Origin: Metopolophium dirhodum
Taxonomy: Eukaryota; Arthropoda; Insecta; Hemiptera; Aphididae
Length of the DNA stretch: 64,000 bases
Direction of reading: 5' to 3'
Assembly (NCBI RefSeq): GCF_019925205.1
Contig: NC_083562.1
Span: forward strand, 15,376,001 to 15,440,000
Positions 25,901 to 37,100 of this stretch are shown here, piece after piece. Within the stretch, counting starts at the first letter, position 1; each line of letters opens with the position of its first letter. Both the position numbers and the translations under genes were made by a program. A model generated the notes under the pieces. It did not search any database and was not told where the DNA came from. It saw only the letters and a list, made by a program, of their open reading frames with translations.

Positions 25901-27527
25901 CAAATGGAAAGTATTATTAATTGAAGCAGGCGGGGACCCCTTCCCTATAACGCAAATTCCTAGTTTATGGGACAGGTCACTAAATAGTGTTGCAGACTGG
26001 CAGTTCAAAATACAACCAGATAGTACGACTGGATTTGGAATTGGAGGTAATATGAAAATACATAAAGGAAAATGCTTAGGAGGAAGCAGTACCACGAATG
26101 CTCAACTTTATGTAAGAGGGAGTGAACAACTATATAACTCACTTGTTAAAAAAGGTTTAAAGAATTGGTCTTACAATACAACGGAGACCTACTTCAAAAA
26201 AGTCGAAAGAATTCGCTCAATTACAAAAACTGAAACAAACACTACCATTTATGGAAAATGTGGTCTTATCCCTGTAAGCAAATTCCGAAAAACTGAAGTA
26301 AGCGTTTTAGAAAAAATAGTATGTTCTGGTTTTGAACATATTGGTTGTAAAAAAGAAAGTGACATCAACGAAAAAGATATTGAAGTTGGATTTGTTTCAA
26401 TGCAAGGAATAATAAAGAACGGTAGATCTATTAACACCGCTAAGGCATATCTAAGCCCAATTTTCGGCCGTGAAAACTTAAAAGTTATGAAATATTCCAG
26501 AGTTACAAAAATTATAGTGAACAAAACAGAAATGAAGGCGACTGGAGTTGAAGTACATACGAAATTCGGTCAAATTCTAACAATAAAAGCTAAATTAGAA
26601 GTTTTACTTTGTGCTGGGGCTGTTGGTTCTGCTCAGATATTGTTGGCCTCGGGTATTGGGCCTAAAAAGCATTTGTCTGAAATGGAAGTTCCAGTGGTCA
26701 AAGACTTAAAAGTAGGTGAGAATTTCCTAATTACTCCAGTGTTTACTGGCTTTGTTATCTCCTACGACAAATCAGTGGTTTGTAACCAGACAGATGAAGA
26801 AATTGCCTTCAAATACTTGGCTAGACATTCAGGACCCTTAAGTAGACCAAACGGTATGAGCTTTGGTGGATTCTTAAACACTGGTATGTCTGGTTCTTCA
26901 TTCGCCGATATTGAAGTTCATCAATTTTACATTCCCAAAAACTCTTATTCAAAGTTATGCCAACTAAAATCAATGTTTGGATTTAGTGATAATTTGTTAT
27001 CGGTGTATGCTAAATTGAATTACGAACGTGCTATTTCTATTTTTACAATAGCTTTAATAAACACGAAAAGTACCAGCAAAATTCTTTTAAGAAGTAAGAA
27101 CCCATTGGACAGTCCGATTATTGTTGGCAATATGTTGACGGAGAAACACGATGTGAAAAGTTTTCTCGAAGCTATCAAATTACTCTCCAAAATTGAAAAA
27201 TCTGATGGAATGAAGTTAGTAAACGCGAAGTTAGAAGATATTGACCTCGATGGATGTGCGAAATACACTAAAAAGACCAATGAGCACTGGGAGTGTTTAT
27301 TAAAATACATGGTGTCTACAACGTCAAGTACTGCTGGATCATGTCGTATGGGATTAGAAACTGACACAGATGCTGTTGTTGACAGTGAGCTGAACGTGAT
27401 TGGTATTTCTAATTTGCGAGCAGTAGGTCGATCTGTTTTGCCAATGATTACTAGTGCTTACAGTCATGTGCCTTGTATCATGGTCGCTGAAAGGGCATAT
27501 GGTATGATAAAAAGTAAATACAACTAA
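22898..27527 (+). CDS. Secreted GMC-oxidoreductase-like protein with long acidic-repeat N-terminal extension (two exons)
   Basis: Spliced model: join(22898-22950, 24074-27527), 1168 residues. Residues 1 to about 22 are a signal peptide (MTMGHLLRSLIIIGLAIQ...). Then follow a Ser/Thr tract (about 32-54), a Lys/Arg-rich amphipathic stretch (about 112-140), Asn/Gln/Ser-rich low complexity, and eleven 10-residue acidic repeats (430-539). The GMC domain covers about 605-1168: dinucleotide motif GGGNAG (611-616) with Glu635 ending the second strand; first signature GKCLGGSSTTN (683 on); second signature GAVGSAQILLASGIGP (866-881), with Ala where Pro is usual. The C-terminal active-site region keeps the family spacing, but Ser1103 stands where His is expected, and His1149 where insect members usually have Asn. 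FAD binding is therefore likely kept and classical alcohol or sugar oxidation doubtful. Insect GMC proteins are normally about 600 residues, so the N-terminal half is extra. Glucose-dehydrogenase-like GMC proteins are known from aphid saliva; a salivary or extracellular-matrix role here is inference. Confidence 0.88.
22951..24073 (+). other. Intron 1 of the GMC-like gene, with a repeat fragment
   Basis: A GT..AG intron of 1123 nt, AT-rich. At about 23812-23860 it holds a fragment of the terminal region of the interspersed repeat family (ACATCATTGTAAAATCAATA), whose outer end is altered. Confidence 0.75.
25308..25637 (+). repeat. 30-bp coding minisatellite, 11 units of an acidic decapeptide
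   Basis: The period is exactly 30 bp, encoding units such as KDDDNDEAEN and KDDENDKAEN. Central units are nearly identical in DNA, while outer ones (KDNENDETDD, NDSENDDSEE) have diverged, the usual pattern of expansion from the middle. Asp, Glu and Asn dominate, with spaced Lys. It is predicted disordered and possibly Ca-binding. Ser/Leu-rich and His/Tyr-rich open frames in other phases here are shadows of this repeat. Confidence 0.95.
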
Positions 27528-27638
27528 GATCCAAAATACTGAATTTAATATTGTTTTAGAATTTAAGACACTGTGTTAGCATTATTACGATATTCATTAA
27601 AAATCAAAGGAATCAAGTTCTCTTTACGAAAAAAAACA

Positions 27639-27644
27639 AATAAA
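27639..27644 (+). terminator. Poly(A) signal of the GMC-like gene
   Basis: AATAAA lies 111 nt after the stop codon and about 20 nt before a T-rich stretch (27663-27679). The 3'UTR would be about 130 nt. Confidence 0.6.
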
Positions 27645-27664
27645 ATACTTAGCACATTAAACTT

Positions 27665-30129
27665 GTTTTTTTTTTTCATCACGTAAAAATTATTCATATA
27701 TATATAATTATTATAATTCCGATTATAATTATTTCCTTGTTATTTAAAAACATATTGATGCGTTATTTGGGCTTAATAACTATATCTAACCACTTTTGTA
27801 AGATAATAATTTTACAGTTTATTATAAAGAGTAGTATTATACTTAAATGAGTTTGGATTTTTAAAGAATTTTAGTTCAAATCTATACAATATACATAATA
27901 TTAAGAAAGTATGGTGACAAAAAAAATATAATTCTTGTAAATATAGCATTTATGGGAAGAAACTCAGCAGTGCCACCCATTGGGAAATTAATGAAGTTTT
28001 TAATTTAAAATCAGATTTATAAAATATCTTTAGGTAATTTTCTTCTGAGCTTTCTCAGTGCATTATCAGTAAGTGAGGCTGAGGATTTTTGTTTAAATAA
28101 AGGATTAGAATGGATTCTTTGCTTAGATTATAATGAAAATTAGGGTAGTGCGATTTAGTTAATTGGTTAAGTCTTTATGTAGATTTTTTATTAGTAATTT
28201 AACTTGAGAAAGAGGTAATTGAAGGCAGATTGACTGGAACGTCGTTTAGGTAATGGAAGATTAGACTAGGTTTCTGTTTAAGAAAGTGTTCGGATAATCA
28301 ATTAACAAATTATGGAAATCGTAAACACATTTTTTAAATATATATTATTTTTATGATTGTTTAATATTTAATTAACGTACTATTTAACTCATTGTCCACA
28401 CAATTATTTTTCAATGCAATGACGTAACCATATTGTTTGTTCTCGTCTTGTACGGGTTTGTAGCTAAAAAAGTCTTGGTTTAGTGGAGTTTATTGTTAGA
28501 TACCTAGTTCCTATATTATAGTAGTTGATGTGCTTTTTTGCTCCTTTTCAAGGAGCATCTGATTGTGTCTTTAAGAGATAATAGTTCTATTTTTGGTATA
28601 TTATTATTGGTAGAAGCTTCTTTGCCTCTACTTGATTTTATACATATGGTTATTTAACCATGCGTTATAGTTTTTAACAATATTCGTTTTTAGTTGACGA
28701 AGTTTTTTTTCATAAAATTTTTATGATTTTTCATATATAAATATTTTTCTCCATTTATTATTTTATTTTACCATTTCATAGTTAGTCACATTACAAAATT
28801 GCGACTTTATTTTCCTCAACTGATTATATTTGTATTTTACTGTAATACATCTCGATACTCAATATTATAGGAATAAATTGTCATATTAAAAATGACATGC
28901 ACATTTTGAACACTCGATACTCACGTCTAGTTGTTCATGCTTATGCCCTGTGGTGAATTGGTTGTTATTATAAGAAAATTATTTTTTAAATGTCACAGGA
29001 AAAACTGAACAGATGGCGCCACGAGTATACATTTCTACTTAACTGTTCATTTTTCCGATTGCAGTAGATATGACTGACCCATATATACCATCTTTAGATT
29101 CTTTAAAGAATGGCAAAACCCATCAAAATAATCAGCTCAGTATTTTTTGAGTTTATCGAGCACAAAAAAAAACAAGCACAGGTTTTTTAAATATCTACCA
29201 AATAGTATAGTCATATTCATAAATATAGATGATAATGGAGTAGGTACAAATTAAAATGAAATGTATGTGTAAAAGTTAGAATCCCCGAGGAAGCTAAATT
29301 AGTAAATGCATTAATTTTTTAACCATATAAAGTCTTTATAATATATTGTAAAAAGTTTTAAGTTATAAGAATTTTTTTCTAAACATACGCAACAATATAT
29401 TATCATAATGTATATTTATGTCCAACATATTACTAATAATATTAATAAATTGATTGTGTAAGAAAAAGGAATATTTATTCCAAATCGTCTAATAGCAGTT
29501 CTCAAATTTAGGGAACACGGAGAGGTCAGCACCTCAACTAACTTTTCAGAAGTTTTATCATATTATCTCATCTATTGAATATTAAGTAGATCGCATGATA
29601 TACGTTTTTGAACTTTTTGTTTACCATCGTGTACCGGGAGTCATAATACTACTGTATCTGATTAATTTTTTTATCAATAATAGTGTTTTTGAAAAATATT
29701 TAAATATATATCGACAGCCAGCAGCTGTCAAGTAAGCAACCCTTGGTAATAATACTTCGATATACCTACTTTCTATTATCTTGACTAACAATTATTCATG
29801 TTCTATTGAATATGTCTTAAGTTACCATTGATCGTTATTTTGAATTGTATTTTACCTTAACGTAAGTCACTTTAACCTCTTTTTTGTTATATTTATTTTG
29901 TTGTTGGTTTGAAAGTTTAAATGTTTATGTAAACAGTTTATGGTTGACAAAAAAAAAAATCCCAAAATGATGGTCGGTAAATATTATGTACATTTTAGTA
30001 TTTTACGTTTAAATTAAATAAATTATTTACAAAAGTAATGTAGTTCTATATTTTAAAATGTTGAATTATAAAGTAATAAATATACTAATTTTTATATAAC
30101 GAAAATACGGGACTGGATGCGTGGCTTCA
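27665..30129. other. AT-rich intergenic DNA
   Basis: No gene is supported. It contains a 7-bp perfect hairpin GCTCCTTTTCAAGGAGC near 28540 and an inverted pair around AGATGGCGCCAC (about 28998-29057: GGAAAAACTGAACAG against CTGTTCATTTTTCC) that may be a small element remnant. Confidence 0.45.
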
Positions 30130-30306
30130 ATAGAAACATTACAGCGAGATATAAAAACTTATCAGGAAGCTTTTTTAAAAGTAAATGCCCTGACAATTGA
30201 CATTATTAGTATCAATTATTATATTTATACCACGTGTATACAAACATCAAACATGGTAAATAATGTTATAGAACATTTAAACAATATGCTCAAGGATACT
30301 TTATAA
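30130..30306 (+). CDS. Short coding-like frame, possible terminal exon or gene fragment
   Basis: The frame reads ...IETLQRDIKTYQEAFLKV, continues about 40 further residues and ends HLNNMLKDTL-stop. Its balanced, helix-prone composition is unlike the surrounding DNA. There is no ATG at its start; CTTCAATAG just upstream could be an acceptor (exon from about 30132). I do not recognise the family. It may be a last exon, a gene relic or chance. Confidence 0.3.
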   Translation: METLQRDIKTYQEAFLKVNALTIDIISINYYIYTTCIQTSNMVNNVIEHLNNMLKDTL

Positions 30307-32318
30307 CAATATTTCTAATATAAAAAGAATTATGAAGCCAATTATAAAAAATGACATTTAATCTAAAACCAAATGTTACAATAGATATTCGGGTATAGTT
30401 TAATTTAATTTGTAATTATTGTTGTAGGCTTCTATTGTACAAGTATAACATAAATTCGATACATTTCTGTTGCCGACAAGTATAACAATAGGCACGTTCA
30501 CAAAATGTATTCATTACATTTATAGTGATTCATCAAAGCCTACTTATTTTGGACACAAACATGTATTTAATAAGTCAGACGAACTGACCGTAATAGAACA
30601 TTCATTCAATACACTCACATTATGTTAATTTACAAAATATACCAAATCCATCTATTTTGGATTATCTTAAATACCGATGGTATATAAAAAAAAACATATA
30701 TTTATAACTAAATGTAAATGATATTATTTATTTGGACGCAAACAATATACATTATGATATGATATTATTCTGATACAGTATGTGGCTGTAGACTGTATGT
30801 GGTGGATAAAATAAAATTAAAGTATTATAGCGGTTTTCATATAAAAGAAAAAATTATTATTAATTCTTCGAGGGACACCCGCCTGTTCCTATAAGTCATT
30901 GTACAGTGGCGTAATTAGGAATTTGTCCTGGGGGCCACTTAAACGCACCCCTGTTATTGTATAATATTATGATATAGGCACTTATGTGAATAGGTGCTGA
31001 GTACCTACCTAGTACATATATACGTCATGACAGTCGACAGGGTTAATATAGTATTATGTGTATTGATTTAAAACATGATATTTAAATTATAACTTTTGAT
31101 CCTTCAAATTTCAATCACTGTTATTACATCTTTCATATTCATTGTTTCTTCAACTAATCAGGCAACCAGTTATATATAATAATATATTAGTATATAATTA
31201 TAGTACCTATTTGTATATAATATATTATTATGTTAATCAAATAAAATATAACCTAACCAGTAACCTGGTCTAATTTATTCTATTATATTAATATAAATTA
31301 ACGCATTTGGTATACTATTAATATACTGTATTGCTGTGAACAGTTCTTGTTTTATTTTTTATATGTGTTCTACGTATTTTCAATTAATACATAGTTCAAT
31401 AGATGTATAATTGTTATTGAATATTGATTAATAAAAAACGTCCTTAGTTTTTATTCTCACTATAAAATATCTACACATCACGCCACATCATTATACAATT
31501 ATTATTCTGTATACGAGACCTAATATTATATAATATAAACCATGTAGGTATCTATCTAAATTATTTCGTGTAAATGAAGGTGGTAGGTATACAAACATAG
31601 AAAAAGAAATTTGTGATTTTCATATATTTTAATAATTATAATAATAATAAATTGTAAAAATTTACTTACAACAATCCATATAATAAACAATGTTCAAGAA
31701 ACACTCTACAAAATGTCTTTTAAAAATATAAAACGTCACATAAACTAGTATACATTGAAATGTAAAAATGTATTACCAATATTAGCAAATATTATAATTT
31801 ATAATTATAACAATAATTACTTATTCCTTTAAGTTAATCATTAGATATACAAATCAACAGTCGTAAATCGAGGCAAGTATTAGGTAGTAATAAACAAATT
31901 TGGTATTTGGTACGCGTTTTTGATATTATTGTTAAGGTTGTAATTATATAATTTGCTCGTCTAAAATGACGATAGTAGTAAACAGAATTAGTCTGTACAT
32001 CATTTATCACGAGATAAAGAATATTATAATATTATCAAATTTTAAAACTAACGGAGAAGCATGTGGGAATTTATTAACGAAATCAAAGTATTGGTTTATT
32101 ATTGAGTAGGTACCTGCAATGTGCGATATTCCCTACTACGTATTGAAGTTAAACAATGTGCTTATTCAAAATAATATGAGTAAAATGTCGTACAATTTAG
32201 TAAGTTCAAATAACGAATTACGATTAGTTAAATTGATAACAATATAATAATATGATAAACAACTAATAAATTCAAACTTTCAAATTACAGAAAACACTTA
32301 TCTATCTATGCTAGTAGA
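30307..32318. other. AT-rich intergenic DNA with a transposon-end remnant
   Basis: At 30904 the word CAGTGGCGTAATTAGGA, followed by CCTGGGGGCCAC, resembles insect DNA-transposon termini; the same CAGTGGCGTA start occurs at 51165. No gene is supported. Confidence 0.4.
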
Positions 32319-32473
32319 CCCAGGTTGCATAAAAAATTGATTCATTTTATGATTTTTATTAAATTTAATCACTAAACTTTAATAAACCAATCACGGGCCA
32401 CTAAAGCAGTATAAGGGATCTTTAGCTCAAAATCGATTCATTAAATGTTTAATGATTGTTTATGCAACCCAGC
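32319..32473. mobile_element. MITE-like element, about 155 bp
   Basis: The left end, CCAGGTTGCATAAA (from 32320), matches the reverse complement of the right end, TTTATGCAACCCAGC (to 32473), over about 14 bp with one or two mismatches. The interior is AT-rich with no coding capacity. Class undetermined. Confidence 0.55.
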
Positions 32474-33779
32474 ATATTATAAAAGAAGTAAAATCGTTAA
32501 CGTGTACACTAACAATTACGGGTAACGGTTGCATATTTTTAATTTTATTGCTACAATAGGAGCACACATCAACTTAAAACAGTAGTCTAATTTTACAATT
32601 TTATATCTATAGTATAGGTATCTATGATTAGTAATTGCACAGTACAGTTATATGGTACGTCCCCGTCATTACAATATTACCTATAATAATAATTATTATT
32701 GTTGTTTAATTATCCAATAAAATTACGTACTGTTGTAGGGCTTACAAAGGGGCGAAAAAAATGTCACAAGTGTTATTTTTGCTTGTAACAATTAAAGTCA
32801 TATTCTTTTATTTATCCGAATTTCTAGACATTAATGTATTCATCTATAATTGTTACGTTTCGTATGGGTTACAGAATGTCAGATCATTTAACCGACTCAT
32901 CTTACTATTGTTGATTCGATAGATCTATAGGAAATAAATAGGAATTGTTGGTACATTTTGATTTCATTTATAACAATTAAATACTTTAGTCTTACTCTTA
33001 TTATTTCATTTTTTCAAACAAATGTATTTTATCTCGAATATTCCTATGATTGATATATTTTGCTGTCAACGAGTATAGTCTATACGTAGCAAGTATTTAT
33101 TCAAAACATAAATGCTAGATTTAAAGAGAAAATAGTTATTTTCTCTGCTTAGCAATGGCTTTTTAGTTTTAAACTAAATTATTGCAAGATTAACCCCAAA
33201 ATATAGACGATTAGATGTTTCTTGATATTTGTGTACTATATAAATACATTTACACATTACAACAGTTACACATTTACAATCAATGAATTGAATTTCGGAT
33301 GTGCGATTGTATATAATACTTAACAATTAAAAACAACTAACTTTGGTTGATGCCATATTACAATAATCGATATTATCAAGAAATTCTAAAAAAAAAAAAA
33401 AAAAAATAACACTTACTATATAGTAAAAATTGTTAATTCGAGAGTTAACAAATAAAATTTGTGGCATTATTGTTCTAAGTCTACATATTATTATCATATA
33501 GGTACGAGACAATGTGGGTAGGGATCACGATACAATACGCCACGGTGTAGATCATACAATATTATATAATAATATATTTTAAGATAAACTAAACTCTTTA
33601 ACTTAACGTACATCACACTAAGTCCATATAATAATATATAATAATAATATATTATATTATAGTATGTGTCATTATCGTAGTCTTATATTATTAGTCATAT
33701 TATACATACACGTCGATAATAACTACTCCGAACTATAGTGAAAATTATGCGTACATATATAATATATACGACTATATAA
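32474..33779. other. AT-rich intergenic DNA
   Basis: No gene is supported. An A-run of about 19 lies at 33388-33407, and TAATATAT repeats occur at about 33626-33660. Confidence 0.45.
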
Positions 33780-33785
33780 TTTATT
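33780..33785 (-). terminator. Candidate poly(A) signal, minus strand
   Basis: TTTATT on the plus strand reads AATAAA on the minus strand, about 90 nt after the stop codon of the terminal exon at 33873. Confidence 0.35.
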
Positions 33786-33872
33786 CTAAAATAAAAAGGT
33801 TGTCTTTTTGCTGACACGGAAAAAGAGAGAAAGGTAGAGAGTGAAAGATAGAGAGAGAGGAGTAATAATGTT

Positions 33873-34146
33873 TTAGTGTGAAAATCCGTCGTAGCATTTT
33901 TCTAACATCCAGTCTGCAGCAAGAGCTTGGAAAATCTCCACACTCTCGTCCAAGCCATAGTTCCGCTGGCGATCACCGGGTTGTCCCTCAGAGCGCACTG
34001 CCATTTTCCCTGGACGGACTGTGCGGCGGTGGGCTGCGGGTTGTGCGTGGGAGTCGGCTGTACGCTCGGCAAACGGACTGGAGACGCGGTCGAGTTGGTG
34101 ATGGCTGGCTTTTGTGGTGATGCTGCGGGTGATGTCATGATTAAGT
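33873..34146 (-). CDS. Terminal coding exon of an unidentified minus-strand gene
   Basis: On the minus strand an acceptor (TTATTTTCTAG, exon from 34146) opens a frame that runs to TAA at 33873-33875. The last 30 or so residues (G-L-D-E-S-V-E-I-F-Q-A-L-A-A-D-W-M-L-E-K-C then YDGFSH) look like a helical, genuinely coding C-terminus. The segment is GC-richer than its flanks. A second frame (stop within 33902-33904) is also open but is richer in Pro/Gln/Thr and less convincing. The exon begins with the last base of a split codon. Upstream exons must lie at higher coordinates; I do not recognise the family. Confidence 0.5.
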
Positions 34147-37100
34147 CTAGAAAATAATAATAATAGTAATGAAAAATAATTCAATTAACACTAATTGTTT
34201 CCAATCGAGAAATTCGTGATGATAGGTATATAATAGGACTGCGATTACCGTTTTTTAAATTCAATATATATTTTACAGTATACATCATTGAGAATATTTC
34301 ACACTTATCAACACGTGTAATTCGTGTAATTAATCATCTTATCTATTACTATGACATAGACATCACACAATATTTCAAGACACACCATGTTGCGAACAGA
34401 TTCGAATCGTATATTGAAGTAGTGGTTGACATTAAAATAGGAACATTATAAAAATATAATACTCATTTTATCATCGTAAACAACAAACCCGCCAACATTT
34501 TTTACGCGATACGAATAGGTTTTACAATATCATTGTATTCTTATTGAATTTCATCGTTATTATTATTTATTAATATTATAATATTATTATATAGGTGCAT
34601 ATTATGTATGAGTTTCCTCTCAAGTACGCTGTTTTTTAGATAATTCATATAATCGATTTTTTTTAGATAATTCATATAATCGATTTTATTTTATTTTAAT
34701 AAAAAAAATACATATCCCACCGGTACAGTTATCCTCTTGGGATAGAGGGTTATACCGTTATGAATAGCATTACAAAAAGGTATTTTTATTTTATTTTAAA
34801 AAGTTTTTAATAGCAATATATACGATGCATTTTTAACATGATACACAGCATAATATAATATTCTTAAAACGTTAACTATAAACATTTTTTTATTTTTTTT
34901 TAATTTATTTAAAATTAATCTGAATAATGTGTTAACGTCCTCTATTCATAACTTGTATACCATAAATTATTTATCTCATGTTAATTATATTGCAGTACAA
35001 TACAAGTGCTTATTAGGACTACAAAACATACATTTAATCAATATCTCATACGATATGTTCAAAATTAATATACTTTTCAAAAATGAAATTTAAATTTCTT
35101 AAATGGCCATTATGGCTTTTTCTGTAGCCAGTTATTTCACACAACTATACTGTCGCAGTGTCACCTTTTTGATATTTCTATAAAGTGTGCTATATTTTAT
35201 GTAATGGATTTTCTTATACTTCAGAACTATTGTTAACTCGTTGTTGATTATATTATTATGTTCCAATATTTAATACTTTTTAAGCCAATTGATTTCAAAA
35301 TTACATAAGTGAAAGTCAGAAAAAAATTTAATAAAACAATAAACTACTATAAATTAGTATTAATAATATTTCTATAAAAAATTGTGTGCATTTTTAAACC
35401 TCAGGGTAAACCGCTAACAATTATCATATTTTAAGTTACACAAATTACGATACTGATAATAACAATTGTTAACTATAAAGTAAATTGGATATACTTTATA
35501 ATATTTACACTTTACATGTACGTTTTAGTTTAGAATGAGAAACGAGTATAGTAAATCATAAAATAAGCTTTATCATTATAATTTCGTTTTATCATTATAA
35601 TTAATGAATGGACATTATTTTTAATATTTATGGTTATATAAATTTATGGTAACAAATATATGGATAGTGAGAATTAATATATTAAAATATCAATCCGAGA
35701 ATACCCTACTTAAATTTAAAATAATAAATTGGGAAACATTTATGCACGCTTAAGCATTGACACATAATTAAATCATAAAATTAATGAACTATGTAATTGA
35801 AACAAAAATAGTGCGAAATTAGAACTGTATATTATATTTCACTAATGTAGACGTACAGTCTGCAGATGACGTATAGCGTATCTTTGGTCCCATTTTTTTA
35901 GACGTGAAATGTTGAAACTCGAAATGCCATTTTTAAAAATAGATTCAAAATAAAAGATGCATTCCTTAAAATTCAAAGAGCTCTCGTAGACGAATTCGTC
36001 CAAAACATATACGAGTTGATGGATTTTATATTAACAATACAAAATTCAATTTAAATCAGAATACAATAAAATATGTAACTGTCGTTACATTGGAATTTGT
36101 ACTTAAAAAAAAGTTGTTATATAGGTACATAATATGAATTTATAACTATGGTATTCGTAGTGAAGCTAATAATATTAGAAGTTTTTTTGACAAATATTTG
36201 CTAACGAGTATCAATTAATCACATCCCTATTTAGTGCGAATAAAATTCTTATTGTTTTTTATTGTTTATTAATTATTAAATATGGAATGTGAAGGTTTGA
36301 TATTTTGTTTTACATTTGATACACTATTTTAATATCTGATCTTGAAAAATCAAAATATTCCTTTAAAGGAAATCAAACTAAGGTTCGTATTAAATATTAA
36401 TAAATGGTTCAATAGCAATTCTCTCAAAATCTACTACCTGTAAAAAACGTCTTTTGTGACTTTTTCTATCTCAAAAAACAAAAGTATTGAATGCAATGAA
36501 TTAATAAAAATCCATAATAAAAATGTCCATAGGTAACATAAAATATATTTTTTGGATAAATCTATAAATAAATGTAATTCTACTTGTAGTAAATCTATAA
36601 AATCTTAATTTTGTTAATAGATCTGTCTTGTCATACCATAAATTGAGAAATAATTATTAATATATCATATTAGTTGCTGAGCAAAATTTATCTTCAGGTC
36701 TCCAGCATTATGGATAAGGTTCAAAGTAATTCTGAATTCTAAAATTACTTGTTATATTATATTTATATATTAATTATCCTTTGTTATAATTTAATGACAA
36801 ACACAATTTTTTTTCATTTAAGATATACATAAACGTAATTAGATTATGATAATTAATTATTTAGAACTATTGTCTCCGACTCAAGCGTATGGAGGAAAAT
36901 TATTTTATTTTTCTACTTACATACATTAGTTGTGTAATTATGTAAATAGGTTATGAATAAATTTATAAAATATTTTTTTTACTTCACAAATATTGAAAAG
37001 TATTGTATTATAATATTAATTAATAAAAACTAATAATTTTTATTAAATTGTTAAGATAAATTATTGATATTTAAATTATAAATCTTCAACATAAAATCTA

